Shown here: one piece after another, positions 7,166 through 16,010 of the stretch
Layout of the letters: the number at the start of each line of letters is the position of its first letter
How positions within the stretch are numbered: position 1 is the first letter of the stretch
NCBI GenBank assembly: GCA_964631745.1
Contig: CAZVWV010000018.1
Span: 1 to 38,019, forward strand
DNA from: CAZVWV01 sp964631745
Lineage (GTDB): Bacteria; Bdellovibrionota_C; UBA2361; JBGSMV01
Direction of reading: 5' to 3'
DNA length: 38,019 nucleotides
The notes under the pieces: generated by a model
The model's database searches: none
Told to the model about the DNA's origin: nothing
What the model saw: only the letters and a program-made list of their open reading frames with translations
Program-made: the position numbers and the translations under genes

Positions 7166-7228
7166 GCATCATCCGTTTTAATGCTGTACTCTGGTCAAGG
7201 ATATTTCAGAATTTTAAGGAGTGCCTTT

Positions 7229-9202
7229 ATGAAAGTGAACAAATTCATTTCGCTCAGCCGAAGCCTTTCGGCCGCTGTTGCCTTGTCGTTGGCGCTTTGC
7301 TCGTCCGTAAGCGCCGTGCCCGTTTCGAATCTTGCGGAGGACGCGGCCAAGAAAGTATACGTCGAACCTGGAAAGTACGACGAGATTTACGCGTTTTTGT
7401 CTGGTGGCTTTAGCGGGCAGGTCGCTGCCTACGGATTACCATCCGGGCGACTTCTTCGGGTAATTCCGGTTTTTGCGGTTGACCCCCAAAGCGGCTACGG
7501 TTTCTCAGAAGAGACTAAAGCTATGTTGAACACCTCGCATGGATTCGTTCCATGGGACGATTCGCATCATCCCTGGTTGTCTCAAACCAAAGGGGAAGAT
7601 GACGGACGTTGGTTGTTTATTAATGCTAACAATACACCACGTATTGCGCGCATTGATTTAGCGACATTCCGCACGGTCGAAATGATCGAAATTCCTAACT
7701 CCGGCGGAAATCATGGCTCTCCTTTTGGCACCGCCAACAGCGAGTACGTGGTAGCTTCAACCAGGTTTGCAGTGCCTATTCCTCAGAGAGATGTCCCCAT
7801 CTCAAATGCCTCAGAGCTAAAAGGTTCGATTAGCTTTATTAAGGTTGACCCGAACTCCGGTGCCATGAATATTGCTTTTCAATTAATGGTTCCGGGGATC
7901 GACTATGACTTGGCCCATTGCGGTAAGGGCCCATCGGATGGCTGGTGTTTCTTCACTAGCTATAACAGCGAGAAGGCCACGACCTTGTTGGAGATTAATG
8001 CTTCGCGCAACGATAAAGATTTTATCGCCGCTGTGAACTGGAAGGCCGCAGAGCAATGTGTGGCCTCCGGAAAAGCCAAGGACGCCAAGGCAAATTACGT
8101 GCATAATCAATACAGCGACACGACACATTCCACTACGCAAACAAATCAATCCAGTGTTAAGACTTTGAATATTGTTGATTGTCCTGGTGTTATCTATTAC
8201 GTACCGGTTTCAAAATCACCGCATGGTTCGGATGTGGATAATACTGGCGAGTATTTTGTGGCAGGCGGAAAACTGGCAGCACAAATTACAGCTTATTCAT
8301 TTAAGAAGATGCAACAGGCCATAGCTGATAAAAAATTCGCTGGTGATTTCGAAGGCGTCCCAATATTGGATTACGCCTCGGTCATGGCTGGTGAAGTTAA
8401 GAAGCCCTGCCTTGGCCCTTTGCACACTGAGTTTGATGGGCAAGGATTTGCCTACACCTCATGTTTCGTGAGTTCCGAAGTTGTGAAATGGAAATTAGGC
8501 ACTTGGGAAGTAGTAGACCGCATGCCGACGTTTTATTCGTTGGGGCATTTAATGATCCCGGGCGGTAATACCACAAAGCCTTTGGGTAAGTATCTCTTGG
8601 CGATGAACAAAATCACCAAGGATCGTTACCTTCCAACCGGGCCAGAGCTGGATCAGTCCGCGCAGCTTCTGGATATTAGCGGTAATAAAATGACAATGCT
8701 GCTTGACTTCCCGACGGTTGGTGAGCCGCACTATGCACAGGGAATTGCGGCAGAGCTAGTAACCAAGCGGGTTAAAAAGATCTTTCCGCTTGAAGAGAAT
8801 ACCCATAAGTATAAGGTGACGAAGGAAGAAGACGCTAAAGTGGTTCGTGAAGGTAAGGACTTGCATGTTTATATGGCCAGCATACGTTCGCACTTTGCGC
8901 CGGATAATATAGAGGGTATCAATGTCGGAGACACTGTCTATTTCCATGTGACTAATTTGGAACAGGATTGGGATATCCCGCACGGTTTCACGGTGATAGG
9001 AAGTAATAACGCCGAGCTTTTAGTCATGCCTGGTGAAACACAGACCTTCAAATGGACGCCCACGCAACCCGGTGTCTACCCATTTTATTGCACGGACTTC
9101 TGTTCGGCCTTGCATCAAGAGATGCAAGGATATCTGCGAGTGTCCGCGGTCGAGTCCAAGGTTCCACTGAAGTGGGGCTTGGGTAAAGACCTGAGCAAAT
9201 AA
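7229..9202 (+). CDS. nosZ: Nitrous oxide reductase NosZ, clade II (Sec-exported)
   Basis: A 657-residue periplasmic copper enzyme reducing N2O to N2. All seven CuZ histidines are visible: H113/H114 (SHHPW), H162 (GNHGSP), H332 (SPHGSD), H399 (LHTEFD), H440 (LGHL) and H501 (EPHYAQ). The C-terminal cupredoxin domain carries the CuA site: H585 (IPHGF), then C621, C625, H629 and M632 in CTDFCSALHQEM. The signal peptide is a Sec type ending VSAVPV, without the twin-arginine of clade I. I chose ATG 7229 because AAGGAG precedes it; an upstream frame to 7181 lacks this. A strong hairpin follows the stop. Confidence 0.97.
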   Translation: MKVNKFISLSRSLSAAVALSLALCSSVSAVPVSNLAEDAAKKVYVEPGKYDEIYAFLSGGFSGQVAAYGLPSGRLLRVIPVFAVDPQSGYGFSEETKAMLNTSHGFVPWDDSHHPWLSQTKGEDDGRWLFINANNTPRIARIDLATFRTVEMIEIPNSGGNHGSPFGTANSEYVVASTRFAVPIPQRDVPISNASELKGSISFIKVDPNSGAMNIAFQLMVPGIDYDLAHCGKGPSDGWCFFTSYNSEKATTLLEINASRNDKDFIAAVNWKAAEQCVASGKAKDAKANYVHNQYSDTTHSTTQTNQSSVKTLNIVDCPGVIYYVPVSKSPHGSDVDNTGEYFVAGGKLAAQITAYSFKKMQQAIADKKFAGDFEGVPILDYASVMAGEVKKPCLGPLHTEFDGQGFAYTSCFVSSEVVKWKLGTWEVVDRMPTFYSLGHLMIPGGNTTKPLGKYLLAMNKITKDRYLPTGPELDQSAQLLDISGNKMTMLLDFPTVGEPHYAQGIAAELVTKRVKKIFPLEENTHKYKVTKEEDAKVVREGKDLHVYMASIRSHFAPDNIEGINVGDTVYFHVTNLEQDWDIPHGFTVIGSNNAELLVMPGETQTFKWTPTQPGVYPFYCTDFCSALHQEMQGYLRVSAVESKVPLKWGLGKDLSK

Positions 9203-9207
9203 GCGCT

Positions 9208-9242
9208 TTGGGGAAGGATGATGTTGTCATCTCCTTCCCCAA
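9208..9242 (+). promoter_or_regulatory. Strong intercistronic hairpin after nosZ
   Basis: A stem of 15 bp with one bulged T starts TTGGGGAAGGA and closes TCCTTCCCCAA, over a 4-nt loop. It lies six bases after the nosZ stop and before the NosL-fusion gene. No T-run follows, so it more likely stabilises nosZ mRNA or attenuates partly than ends transcription. Confidence 0.6.
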
Positions 9243-9281
9243 GCTCGAATCCAGTTCTGTTGATCTGCCGGGAGGTGAAAT

Positions 9282-10280
9282 ATGGCTCGCTTCGTTCGCG
9301 TTTTGACATTGATTTCCGCTCTTTTGATGGTAGCGGTATATTTTTATCCGCTCTGGGGAATAGGCTTGGTTGCGCCACAGTACCCAGAGGGTTTGGCGAT
9401 CGAGATCTGGATCAACAAGATCACCGGCGATGTGCGTAATATAAACTTGCTCAATCACTACATCGGCATGTCCAAGATCGAGCCTGACAATATTCCTGAA
9501 CTTAAGAGCTTCCCGTATCTGTTCGGATTTCTGATCGGTTCGGGAATTCTAGCTGCAATTTTTCATCGCCCTAAACTGTACAAAATATGGGCCGGGTTAG
9601 TCTTGGGCGGGGCGCTTTTGGGGCTGTATGACTTTTATTCGTGGGAATATAGATATGGTCACGACCTTTCGGATGATGCTCCTATGAAATTAGAGGAGAG
9701 CTACCAGCCGCCTCTAATCGGGAGTAAACAGCTAGCCAACATTACTGCCAGCTCTTGGCCAAGGCTAGGTGGCTATGCTTTTTCGACCTCCGCAATTTTG
9801 GCGCTTTTGATTCTGGTTTTGCCAGCTCGGCCGCGCAAATCCGGGCGTAACACTTTGGCGGTTCTTTTGATGGGAATGATCCTTGGCTCCTGCAGCAAGA
9901 TTGAAATTCCGGAGCAAATTCAATTGGGGCGCGACGAATGTGATACCTGTCGAATGGTCATCGTTGACGGAAAGTTTGGTGGAGAACTTGTGACGCAAAA
10001 GGGTAAAGTATATAAATTCGACTCCTTCGATTGTTTGAAATCGTTCTACCTAAAGAACAGCGAGAGCATTCAGAGTCAATTCGTTTTTGACTTTAACGAT
10101 CCAGGCAGACTCTTGCCCGTCGCGGGCGCCCTCTTTTATAAACTTGAGCAGCTCAGAAGCCCGATGGGATCCGCTATTGTGGCTGTGGGCACCGGGAACA
10201 GCGCGACTGAGCATCCTGAGTTAGGCCTGAAAAGCTCGGGAATGGATTGGAATACGGTAATTGCCGGAAATGCTGAATGA
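9282..10280 (+). CDS. Nos accessory membrane protein fused to a NosL-like lipoprotein domain
   Basis: A 332-residue protein in two parts. Residues 1 to about 180 are a membrane protein with roughly four helices and segments YFYPLW, LNHYIGM and SYQPPLIGSKQ, like the protein found after nosZ in Bacteroidetes-type nos loci. After a linker comes a lipobox-like helix (LLMGMILGSC, Cys204) and a NosL-like domain with copper-type cysteines in DECDTCRM (218-225) and FDSFDC. NosL delivers Cu(I) to apo-NosZ. The reading frame is continuous, so this is a true fusion rather than a visible frameshift. GGAGGTGA supports the start. It overlaps nosD by ATGA. Confidence 0.82.
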   Translation: MARFVRVLTLISALLMVAVYFYPLWGIGLVAPQYPEGLAIEIWINKITGDVRNINLLNHYIGMSKIEPDNIPELKSFPYLFGFLIGSGILAAIFHRPKLYKIWAGLVLGGALLGLYDFYSWEYRYGHDLSDDAPMKLEESYQPPLIGSKQLANITASSWPRLGGYAFSTSAILALLILVLPARPRKSGRNTLAVLLMGMILGSCSKIEIPEQIQLGRDECDTCRMVIVDGKFGGELVTQKGKVYKFDSFDCLKSFYLKNSESIQSQFVFDFNDPGRLLPVAGALFYKLEQLRSPMGSAIVAVGTGNSATEHPELGLKSSGMDWNTVIAGNAE

Positions 10281-11524
10281 TTACCTTGGCCTTCAACCTA
10301 CTGAACTTCCTCTCCGTAGTGGGCTTATCGACAATTTCTGTCTGCTCAAATGGTTGTGATTTCGCTTCTGTTAAAGAAGCGATTCAGCACTCTCTGGCCG
10401 GGCAGGAGCTCGTAGTTCACGCGGGCGTTTACAAGGAAGGCCCTCTTCTAATCGACCATCCGCTTTTCTTACGGGGGCAGGGATATCCCACCTTAGTGGG
10501 GGACGGCACCGGCAGCGTACTTACAATAAAGGCAGATTCGGTCACAATTGAGGGGCTGCGAATAATAGATTCCGGCGCTAGTTATATTTCGGATCTGGCG
10601 GGCATCAAAATTGAAGAGGGAAAGAATTGTGAAATATCTAATAATCGTTTAGAGAATAACGCGTACGGGGTATATTTGGCACGCGCGGAGCGTTGCCTGG
10701 TGCAAAATAATATAATCGACGGCACGCGAAAGTCGGAGTCGGAATCCGGTAATGGAGTGCATATCTGGGACGGGCATTTCCACACTATCAAGAACAATAC
10801 AATCAGCGGGCATCGGGATGGCATCTATTTCGAGTTTGCCAAGGACGGGCAGATCTCTGGCAATAGGGTGTTTGATAATATCCGTTACGGCCTGCATTTT
10901 ATGTCTTCCGACAGAAATGTTTATACCCGTAATATCTTTGAACGGAACGGCGCGGGGGTGGCTGTGATGTATTCAAAGAGTATTACTATGGTTGAGAATG
11001 TATTCCAGGATAATCGGGGAATGTCATCGTATGGGCTGTTGCTTAAAGATATTTCCGGGAGCGAGATCGCCAGAAATACTTTCTCTGATAACACCATTGG
11101 AATTTACATGGAAGGAACTCTGCGCTCTAGCTTTTTAGAGAATCGCTTCAACGCAAACGGGTACGCCACCAGAATTTATGGTGATTGTGACGGTAATACC
11201 TTCCGGCATAATAATTATGTCGGCAATACATTCAATATCGTTACTAACAGTAGCCGTAACCCGAATACCTTTACTGAAAACTATTGGTCCACATATGAGG
11301 GGTTTGATCTCGACGGTGATGGCTTTGGAGATGTCCCTTATCGCCCCGTAAGTCTGGCCTCAAGTATAGTCGAAGGGGTGGATTCGTCTTTTGTTTTAAT
11401 TAATAGTTTTTTCTTTCTGGTGATGGAGGAGGTTGAGCAGGCTTTCCCCGAGTTAATTCCGGAACCGTTGAAAGATTTAAAGCCGTTGATGCGGCCTTGG
11501 ACTGGTGAGGGTATTCATGATTAG
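10277..11524 (+). CDS. nosD: NosD periplasmic copper-maturation protein
   Basis: A 415-residue right-handed beta-helix protein of the NosD family, needed with NosF and NosY to assemble the CuZ centre of NosZ. An N-terminal hydrophobic export segment (residues 1 to about 21) precedes repeated parallel-beta-helix coils. These show recurrent 'N-x-(I/F)-x-x-N/H' turns (NNIIDGT, KNNTISGH, ISGNRVFDN, ENRFNANG) over about residues 75-320. A conserved NYWSTYEGFDLDGDGFGDVPY segment (about 337) is a NosD hallmark. The ATG overlaps the stop of the NosL fusion (ATGA), so translation is coupled. Confidence 0.93.
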   Translation: MITLAFNLLNFLSVVGLSTISVCSNGCDFASVKEAIQHSLAGQELVVHAGVYKEGPLLIDHPLFLRGQGYPTLVGDGTGSVLTIKADSVTIEGLRIIDSGASYISDLAGIKIEEGKNCEISNNRLENNAYGVYLARAERCLVQNNIIDGTRKSESESGNGVHIWDGHFHTIKNNTISGHRDGIYFEFAKDGQISGNRVFDNIRYGLHFMSSDRNVYTRNIFERNGAGVAVMYSKSITMVENVFQDNRGMSSYGLLLKDISGSEIARNTFSDNTIGIYMEGTLRSSFLENRFNANGYATRIYGDCDGNTFRHNNYVGNTFNIVTNSSRNPNTFTENYWSTYEGFDLDGDGFGDVPYRPVSLASSIVEGVDSSFVLINSFFFLVMEEVEQAFPELIPEPLKDLKPLMRPWTGEGIHD

Positions 11525-12248
11525 GGCCCGGGCGCTAAGAAAAGCATATGGAGATTTTCAAGTCCTAAAAAATCTGGACTTTGAACTTCAGAGCGGGGCA
11601 ATAACCGGACTTGCCGGACCAAATGCCAGTGGGAAAAGCACTCTAGTCAAATGTTTGCTAAGTTTAGTTCTGCTAGATTCAGGTGAGCTATGGCTTGAGG
11701 AGCAGAGACTGGGCGGCGATGCGGATTATCGCGAGAAGATTGGCTTTATGCCGCAAGATGCGGAGTTTCCGCTTAATATCGCCCCCTTCGAATATTTTAA
11801 GTTGCTCCAATCATTAAGAGCAAAGAATTCGCGGAACTTGCCAGAGCTGCTGGCTGCCTTCGAGTTGGAGCCGTATTTGAGGAAACCGTTTTCTAAATTA
11901 TCTGCGGGGACGCGTCAGAAAATTGCGGCCGTAGGCGCGTTGATGTTCGAAGCACCACTTTTAATTCTTGATGAGCCGACCGCTGGTCTTGATCCCGTGG
12001 CCTGTAACACGTTTAAACGATTATTAAAGAATGCCAATGCAAACGGCGCTACGGTGCTAATAGTCTCTCATATCATGAGCGAACTGGAACAGCTTGTGGA
12101 AAATTTGTTTTTCCTGTTGGAGGGCGAACTTCTTTTTTGCGGGGCCTTGGATGAGCTCCGGAATAAGACCGAAGAGATAAATCTAGAAGAGGGCATAATA
12201 AAGTTAATCTCCCAAAGATTCTCATGCGCCGTAGGGGCACGGGCATGA
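11517..12248 (+). CDS. nosF: NosF ABC-type ATPase
   Basis: A 243-residue ABC ATPase that drives the NosDFY complex. Walker A is GPNASGKST (34-42), the signature is LSAGTRQK, Walker B is LLILDEPTAGLD, and the switch histidine is in VSH. I prefer the ATG at 11517 (MIRARALRKAYGD) to a GTG at 11505. It has GGTGAGGG seven bases upstream and overlaps the end of nosD by eight bases. It ends in an ATGA overlap with nosY. Confidence 0.93.
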   Translation: MIRARALRKAYGDFQVLKNLDFELQSGAITGLAGPNASGKSTLVKCLLSLVLLDSGELWLEEQRLGGDADYREKIGFMPQDAEFPLNIAPFEYFKLLQSLRAKNSRNLPELLAAFELEPYLRKPFSKLSAGTRQKIAAVGALMFEAPLLILDEPTAGLDPVACNTFKRLLKNANANGATVLIVSHIMSELEQLVENLFFLLEGELLFCGALDELRNKTEEINLEEGIIKLISQRFSCAVGARA

Positions 12249-13024
12249 GAAAGTTCGTGACCATTCTTCGTTATGAATTTCTAAATATCATGCGTAGTCG
12301 CTGGCTAGTGGGCTATACTTTTTTGCTGGGAGGCCTGACTTTGGGTTTTTCTAATCTCTCGGATGACCCGGTTAAGGTCCTTTTAAGTTTAACAACTGCT
12401 TTTTGCGCGATTGCGCCTTTAGTTAGTGTGCTTTTTGGATGTATGTCTTGGTACCAGGCAGAGAGATTTACGCAGTTACTACTCACGCAACCGGTAAATC
12501 GGAGAACTCTTTTTTGTGCGCGCATTCTGGCATTGGTGAGCTCGCTCGGATTGTCATTAGTTCTAGGTTTTTTATGTGTGGCTTGGTTGTTGGGAATTAA
12601 GGGGCCTACTCTAGTTTGGCTATTTTGCGCGACGTTCTTTTTAAGCTCTGTATTTTGCCTGATTGGCACACTGATTAGCGTCTATATTCAAGACCGCATG
12701 TGGGGTTTAGGTTCGGCGGTCGTGGTGTGGGTTTACTCAGCCTTGGTTCATGACGGTCTAATCTTGTTGGTGTTACTTAATCTCCGTGATTACCCCATGG
12801 ACCTTTGGAGCGGCATCCTCTGTGCCGCAAATCCTATCGGCTTAGCGCGGGTAACGCTACTGCTCCACTTCGATGCTCCATTGCTCCTGGGACATTCCGG
12901 GGCGCTGATTCGAAACCTCGTAGAAAGCGGGCAGGGGTTTATTTATGCGGGATTAATTGGAGCTCTTTGGGTAATTGGACCTTTGGCGCTATCTTTCAGA
13001 CGATTCGGAAGGCGGGATTTTTAG
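12245..13024 (+). CDS. nosY: NosY ABC transporter permease
   Basis: A 259-residue integral membrane protein with about six hydrophobic helices, partner of NosF in the copper-centre maturation complex. The N-terminus MRKFVTILRYEFLNIMRSRW is typical of ABC-2 permeases of this type. A conserved 'LLLTQPVNRRTLFCAR' loop is present. The ATG at 12245 sits in an ATGA overlap with the nosF stop. The stop region overlaps the convergent GMC gene by four bases. No further nos gene follows, so the cluster ends here without nosR, nosG, nosH or nosX. Confidence 0.9.
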   Translation: MRKFVTILRYEFLNIMRSRWLVGYTFLLGGLTLGFSNLSDDPVKVLLSLTTAFCAIAPLVSVLFGCMSWYQAERFTQLLLTQPVNRRTLFCARILALVSSLGLSLVLGFLCVAWLLGIKGPTLVWLFCATFFLSSVFCLIGTLISVYIQDRMWGLGSAVVVWVYSALVHDGLILLVLLNLRDYPMDLWSGILCAANPIGLARVTLLLHFDAPLLLGHSGALIRNLVESGQGFIYAGLIGALWVIGPLALSFRRFGRRDF

Positions 13025-14601
13025 CTAGCTTCGCTTGCAATTCTATAAGCATTTGCCATCACAGAAAATGTAACGTTCGTAGCGGGCACCGATGTGAAGC
13101 AGGAGGCATCAATCAGATGCAAATTCTTGAACCCGACTGGCCGTCCTAAGCGGTCACTCTGCATCCCGGTTGGTTCGGCCGACATGGGGAAAGTGGCACC
13201 GGCGTGGTAGCTCTTTCCGGGAAGGCCGATGTGTTTTAGCGGAAGGAGCGGCAGGGCTTTAAAAGCTGAGAACTGAGAGATGATTTGTTTAAGGGCGGCG
13301 TTTACTATGGGCTTGGTGCGGGCATTGGGTAGGCCTTGCAAGATTATTTTGGTTAGGTGGTCAGTCGAGCCCTTTTCGATTCTAAGTGAGATCTGGGCGG
13401 AGTCGTCCGAATGTAGGTAGCCTTGCAGAACTAGTAAGCGTTCCAGAATTTGCGAGGCGAATGGCGCAAAGAGTTTATACGATATGCCTAACATCTTTTT
13501 AAGGGCGCGGGTGTAGAGATCGTTGTAAGTGTAAATCAGTAGATGGAGGGATCTATTGGTGTGGGAGTTTGCCAACAACTCGATGGCAACTTGCGAAAGC
13601 GTTTGTAACCGCTCGGCGGTTGCTCCCTTGGAGCGTTGCAATCTAAGTAGAGGCACAAGAAAATACTGGCTGTCTTTTATGCGGATTTCTCTATCGAAGG
13701 CATCTAGACTCTCTAGCATGATCCTGGCGCTTGAGACCGTGCCAGCTCCAAGAAATACCTTGCTAGCGCTAAAAATCTGGGGCGTGTTGCTCTTTAGTGT
13801 AAGGGTATGAACTTTAACTTCAGAGCCGGATTCCTCTAAGCGTTTAACATAGTATCCAGGAAGATACTCAAAGTTTTGGTTAGCTCTTAGCATGTTTAGT
13901 GTTGTGCGAGAGCTATAGATCAGATCAAACGGGCAGCCGTACATGCACATACCGCAGTATATACAGCCTTGGTCACCGTTTTGCGGTGTGGTTCTAATTG
14001 CGAGTCGGGATTGACCGAAATGAATCCCCTTCTCAGAAAGGCGGCTGCGATGCTTAGCGAGGTCCGCAATCAAGGCTTGTGCCTGATTGCTTTGTCGAAG
14101 CGGTTGATAGGCGGGAACTGCCGGAAAGATGGCAGTTAGATCGTCGCGCGGGCCTGAAAAGGAGACAAAATTCAGAACTGCTTTGTAATACGGGGCAAGT
14201 TCGCGCAACGAGATAGGCCAATCATCGATGTCAGCTTGAATAAAGGGCAAAAGATTTGCGCCCCAGACGTTACTTAGCCCCCCGCGCGCGTGCGATGCTA
14301 AAATGTCTGAATTGGTTTGCTCAAGTTGAACAAACTCAGAAGGCGCGCGGAAAGGGTAATCCGAGCCGAAGGTAAGTTTTTGGGGCAGGCCCTTGACGTC
14401 GGGAGCCATGTTTTCGCGCAGAGGGTCTAAGTCTTCAGATAGCCAGTTTTCGAAGGGAGTTAATCGCAGTTTTGAGGCGAGCTCTTGCCGATTCGACTCA
14501 AGCTCATAGCCGACATCTAGCATCTTTACTTTATGGCCCTTTAGCAGCAACGCTTGGGCCGCCGAAACGGATGCAGGACCGGAACCGATTACGTAAATCA
14601 T
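13021..14601 (-). CDS. GMC-type flavoprotein oxidoreductase with four-cysteine motif
   Basis: A 526-residue flavoprotein. The FAD-binding start is MIYVIGSGPASVSAAQAL; the C-terminal GMC region includes SYHAGATFPM (active-site His area) and the closing VPATNVTFSVMANAYRIA. Cysteines 213, 216, 219 and 223 are arranged as C-x2-C-x2-C-x3-CP, the spacing of a [4Fe-4S] cluster site, suggesting electron transfer to or from a partner. The ATG at 14601 overlaps the GT9 stop as ATGA, so the two proteins are co-translated and probably act on the same glycan or lipid. The substrate is unknown. A start 18 codons upstream is open but less likely. Confidence 0.85.
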   Translation of the reverse strand: MIYVIGSGPASVSAAQALLLKGHKVKMLDVGYELESNRQELASKLRLTPFENWLSEDLDPLRENMAPDVKGLPQKLTFGSDYPFRAPSEFVQLEQTNSDILASHARGGLSNVWGANLLPFIQADIDDWPISLRELAPYYKAVLNFVSFSGPRDDLTAIFPAVPAYQPLRQSNQAQALIADLAKHRSRLSEKGIHFGQSRLAIRTTPQNGDQGCIYCGMCMYGCPFDLIYSSRTTLNMLRANQNFEYLPGYYVKRLEESGSEVKVHTLTLKSNTPQIFSASKVFLGAGTVSSARIMLESLDAFDREIRIKDSQYFLVPLLRLQRSKGATAERLQTLSQVAIELLANSHTNRSLHLLIYTYNDLYTRALKKMLGISYKLFAPFASQILERLLVLQGYLHSDDSAQISLRIEKGSTDHLTKIILQGLPNARTKPIVNAALKQIISQFSAFKALPLLPLKHIGLPGKSYHAGATFPMSAEPTGMQSDRLGRPVGFKNLHLIDASCFTSVPATNVTFSVMANAYRIASEAS

Positions 14602-15899
14602 GCGTTCTTTGCGGGGAGGATCGGAAGGCTTGAAGGCGCAGACTCCCGTTGCCAATATCCTAAGACAATTTCGTTGGTGTTACTATCAGCGCTCTCGCTC
14701 TCTATCTCGACAGGCAGATTCGAGGGAGGATGCATATCGAGCAACTTATAAAGCGCGCGCGCCACTCTGACCCACGAAAGTTGCTTGAGGCAGCGATTGT
14801 CGCCACCACAGGGCGGGACATCGCTAGCGTGTGTGCAGGGTGAGCAATAGATAGGTTTGTAAAGCGAGATATGTTTCTCACCGCGGGGGCTAAATACCAC
14901 CGGGTGAGTCGGTCCCCATAAAGAAACAGTCGGAACTTTGAAGGCCCGGGCCAGATGCAGGGGGCCGGAGTCGTTGGTGACTAAAACAGAGAGTGATTTC
15001 AAAAGCGCGGTGAACCCCGCAAACGAGAGATCTCCGGCGGTGTTGTGTATCGGTATTTGGGAATCCTTAGTAAGTTGGCGCAACTGCTCTACGTAACCTC
15101 TTTCGGATGGGCTGCCGAGTAAGAGCACTGTGAGCTGCTTATCGCTCGGCAATGAACGAATCAAGTTTGCAAAGTTCTCCAGCGGCCAGCGCCGCTCAGG
15201 GCGGAGTTCGCTAGCGTTTGGGTTGATGCCGATTACTACTGTGGTGGCAGATATCCCCAATTTAGATAAGTATCGCTGCGCCTCGCTAAGCGCTGAGCTA
15301 GGCAGGGTAGGCACGTGCTCGGGTTGCATGCGCTTTAGCCCAAGCGCCAATCCCAGCTGTTCATAGGCGTGATCCACGAAGCGCAGAGGATTCCAAAATA
15401 CGAGATGGGTGTATAGGCCCCGGCGGAATCGGCTGGTGACACCAGCGTATCCGGCTCTGTCCCTGGCGAGGGATAGCCCAGCGACGATGGAGGAGTATTT
15501 TGAATGCACTTCAAGGTCCACCACTAAATCAACTTTGAAACGCCACATTTTATACAGCAACTTTAATGTGTCGATCGCCAGGAAGATAATTGAGTTTTCC
15601 CGGACTACCCAGACTTGATCGATCTCGGGATACATTTTGACAAGGGGCGCACAACCAGGAAAGCAAGCGAAAGCGATCTTAGCGTCAGGGTAGCGCTTTC
15701 GTGCAGAGTCGATCAGGAAGCTGGCGCGCACGATACTGCCAAGGCCGATGAATTTCAAAAAAAGAATGGTGCGGGGCGCAGTCGTTAGTGAGTGATCGCG
15801 TTTTGTAAATTTTCCCACTATCTGAGCGCAGATATTTAGCCCCCAGGCCAGCGGAGCGCCCAGGTAGTGATCGATCATCATTTTGCGTTGAAATTGCAT
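14598..15899 (-). CDS. Family 9 glycosyltransferase (heptosyltransferase-like)
   Basis: A 433-residue GT-B enzyme of the ADP-heptose:LPS heptosyltransferase family. Marks are the N-terminal ILFLKFIGLGSIVRA segment, a GINPNAS nucleotide-binding strand, and the GT9 signature VTNDSGPLHLA followed by VSLWGPTHP. A cysteine-rich part near the end (YCSPCTH, PPCGG, RCL) occurs in some GT9 branches. The first 40 residues form an N-terminal extension that may lie on the membrane. The last 40 or so residues are low-complexity. It is coupled to the GMC flavoprotein. The acceptor is probably LPS core or another envelope glycan. Confidence 0.88.
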   Translation of the reverse strand: MQFQRKMMIDHYLGAPLAWGLNICAQIVGKFTKRDHSLTTAPRTILFLKFIGLGSIVRASFLIDSARKRYPDAKIAFACFPGCAPLVKMYPEIDQVWVVRENSIIFLAIDTLKLLYKMWRFKVDLVVDLEVHSKYSSIVAGLSLARDRAGYAGVTSRFRRGLYTHLVFWNPLRFVDHAYEQLGLALGLKRMQPEHVPTLPSSALSEAQRYLSKLGISATTVVIGINPNASELRPERRWPLENFANLIRSLPSDKQLTVLLLGSPSERGYVEQLRQLTKDSQIPIHNTAGDLSFAGFTALLKSLSVLVTNDSGPLHLARAFKVPTVSLWGPTHPVVFSPRGEKHISLYKPIYCSPCTHASDVPPCGGDNRCLKQLSWVRVARALYKLLDMHPPSNLPVEIESESADSNTNEIVLGYWQRESAPSSLPILPAKNA

Positions 15900-16010
15900 G
15901 GGGATAAGTGTGCTGTTTTGTTGATTGTTTATAGCATACTTGGGCTTCTTAGTATAGCTTGGTTGGGGATTTGAGATCGCTTAAAATACCAAGAATTAGC
16001 CTTGAAACTT

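Noticed and set aside
7181..7228. Longer NosZ start at 7181
   Set aside because: The extra 16 residues precede a complete signal peptide, and the ribosome binding site AAGGAG belongs to ATG 7229.
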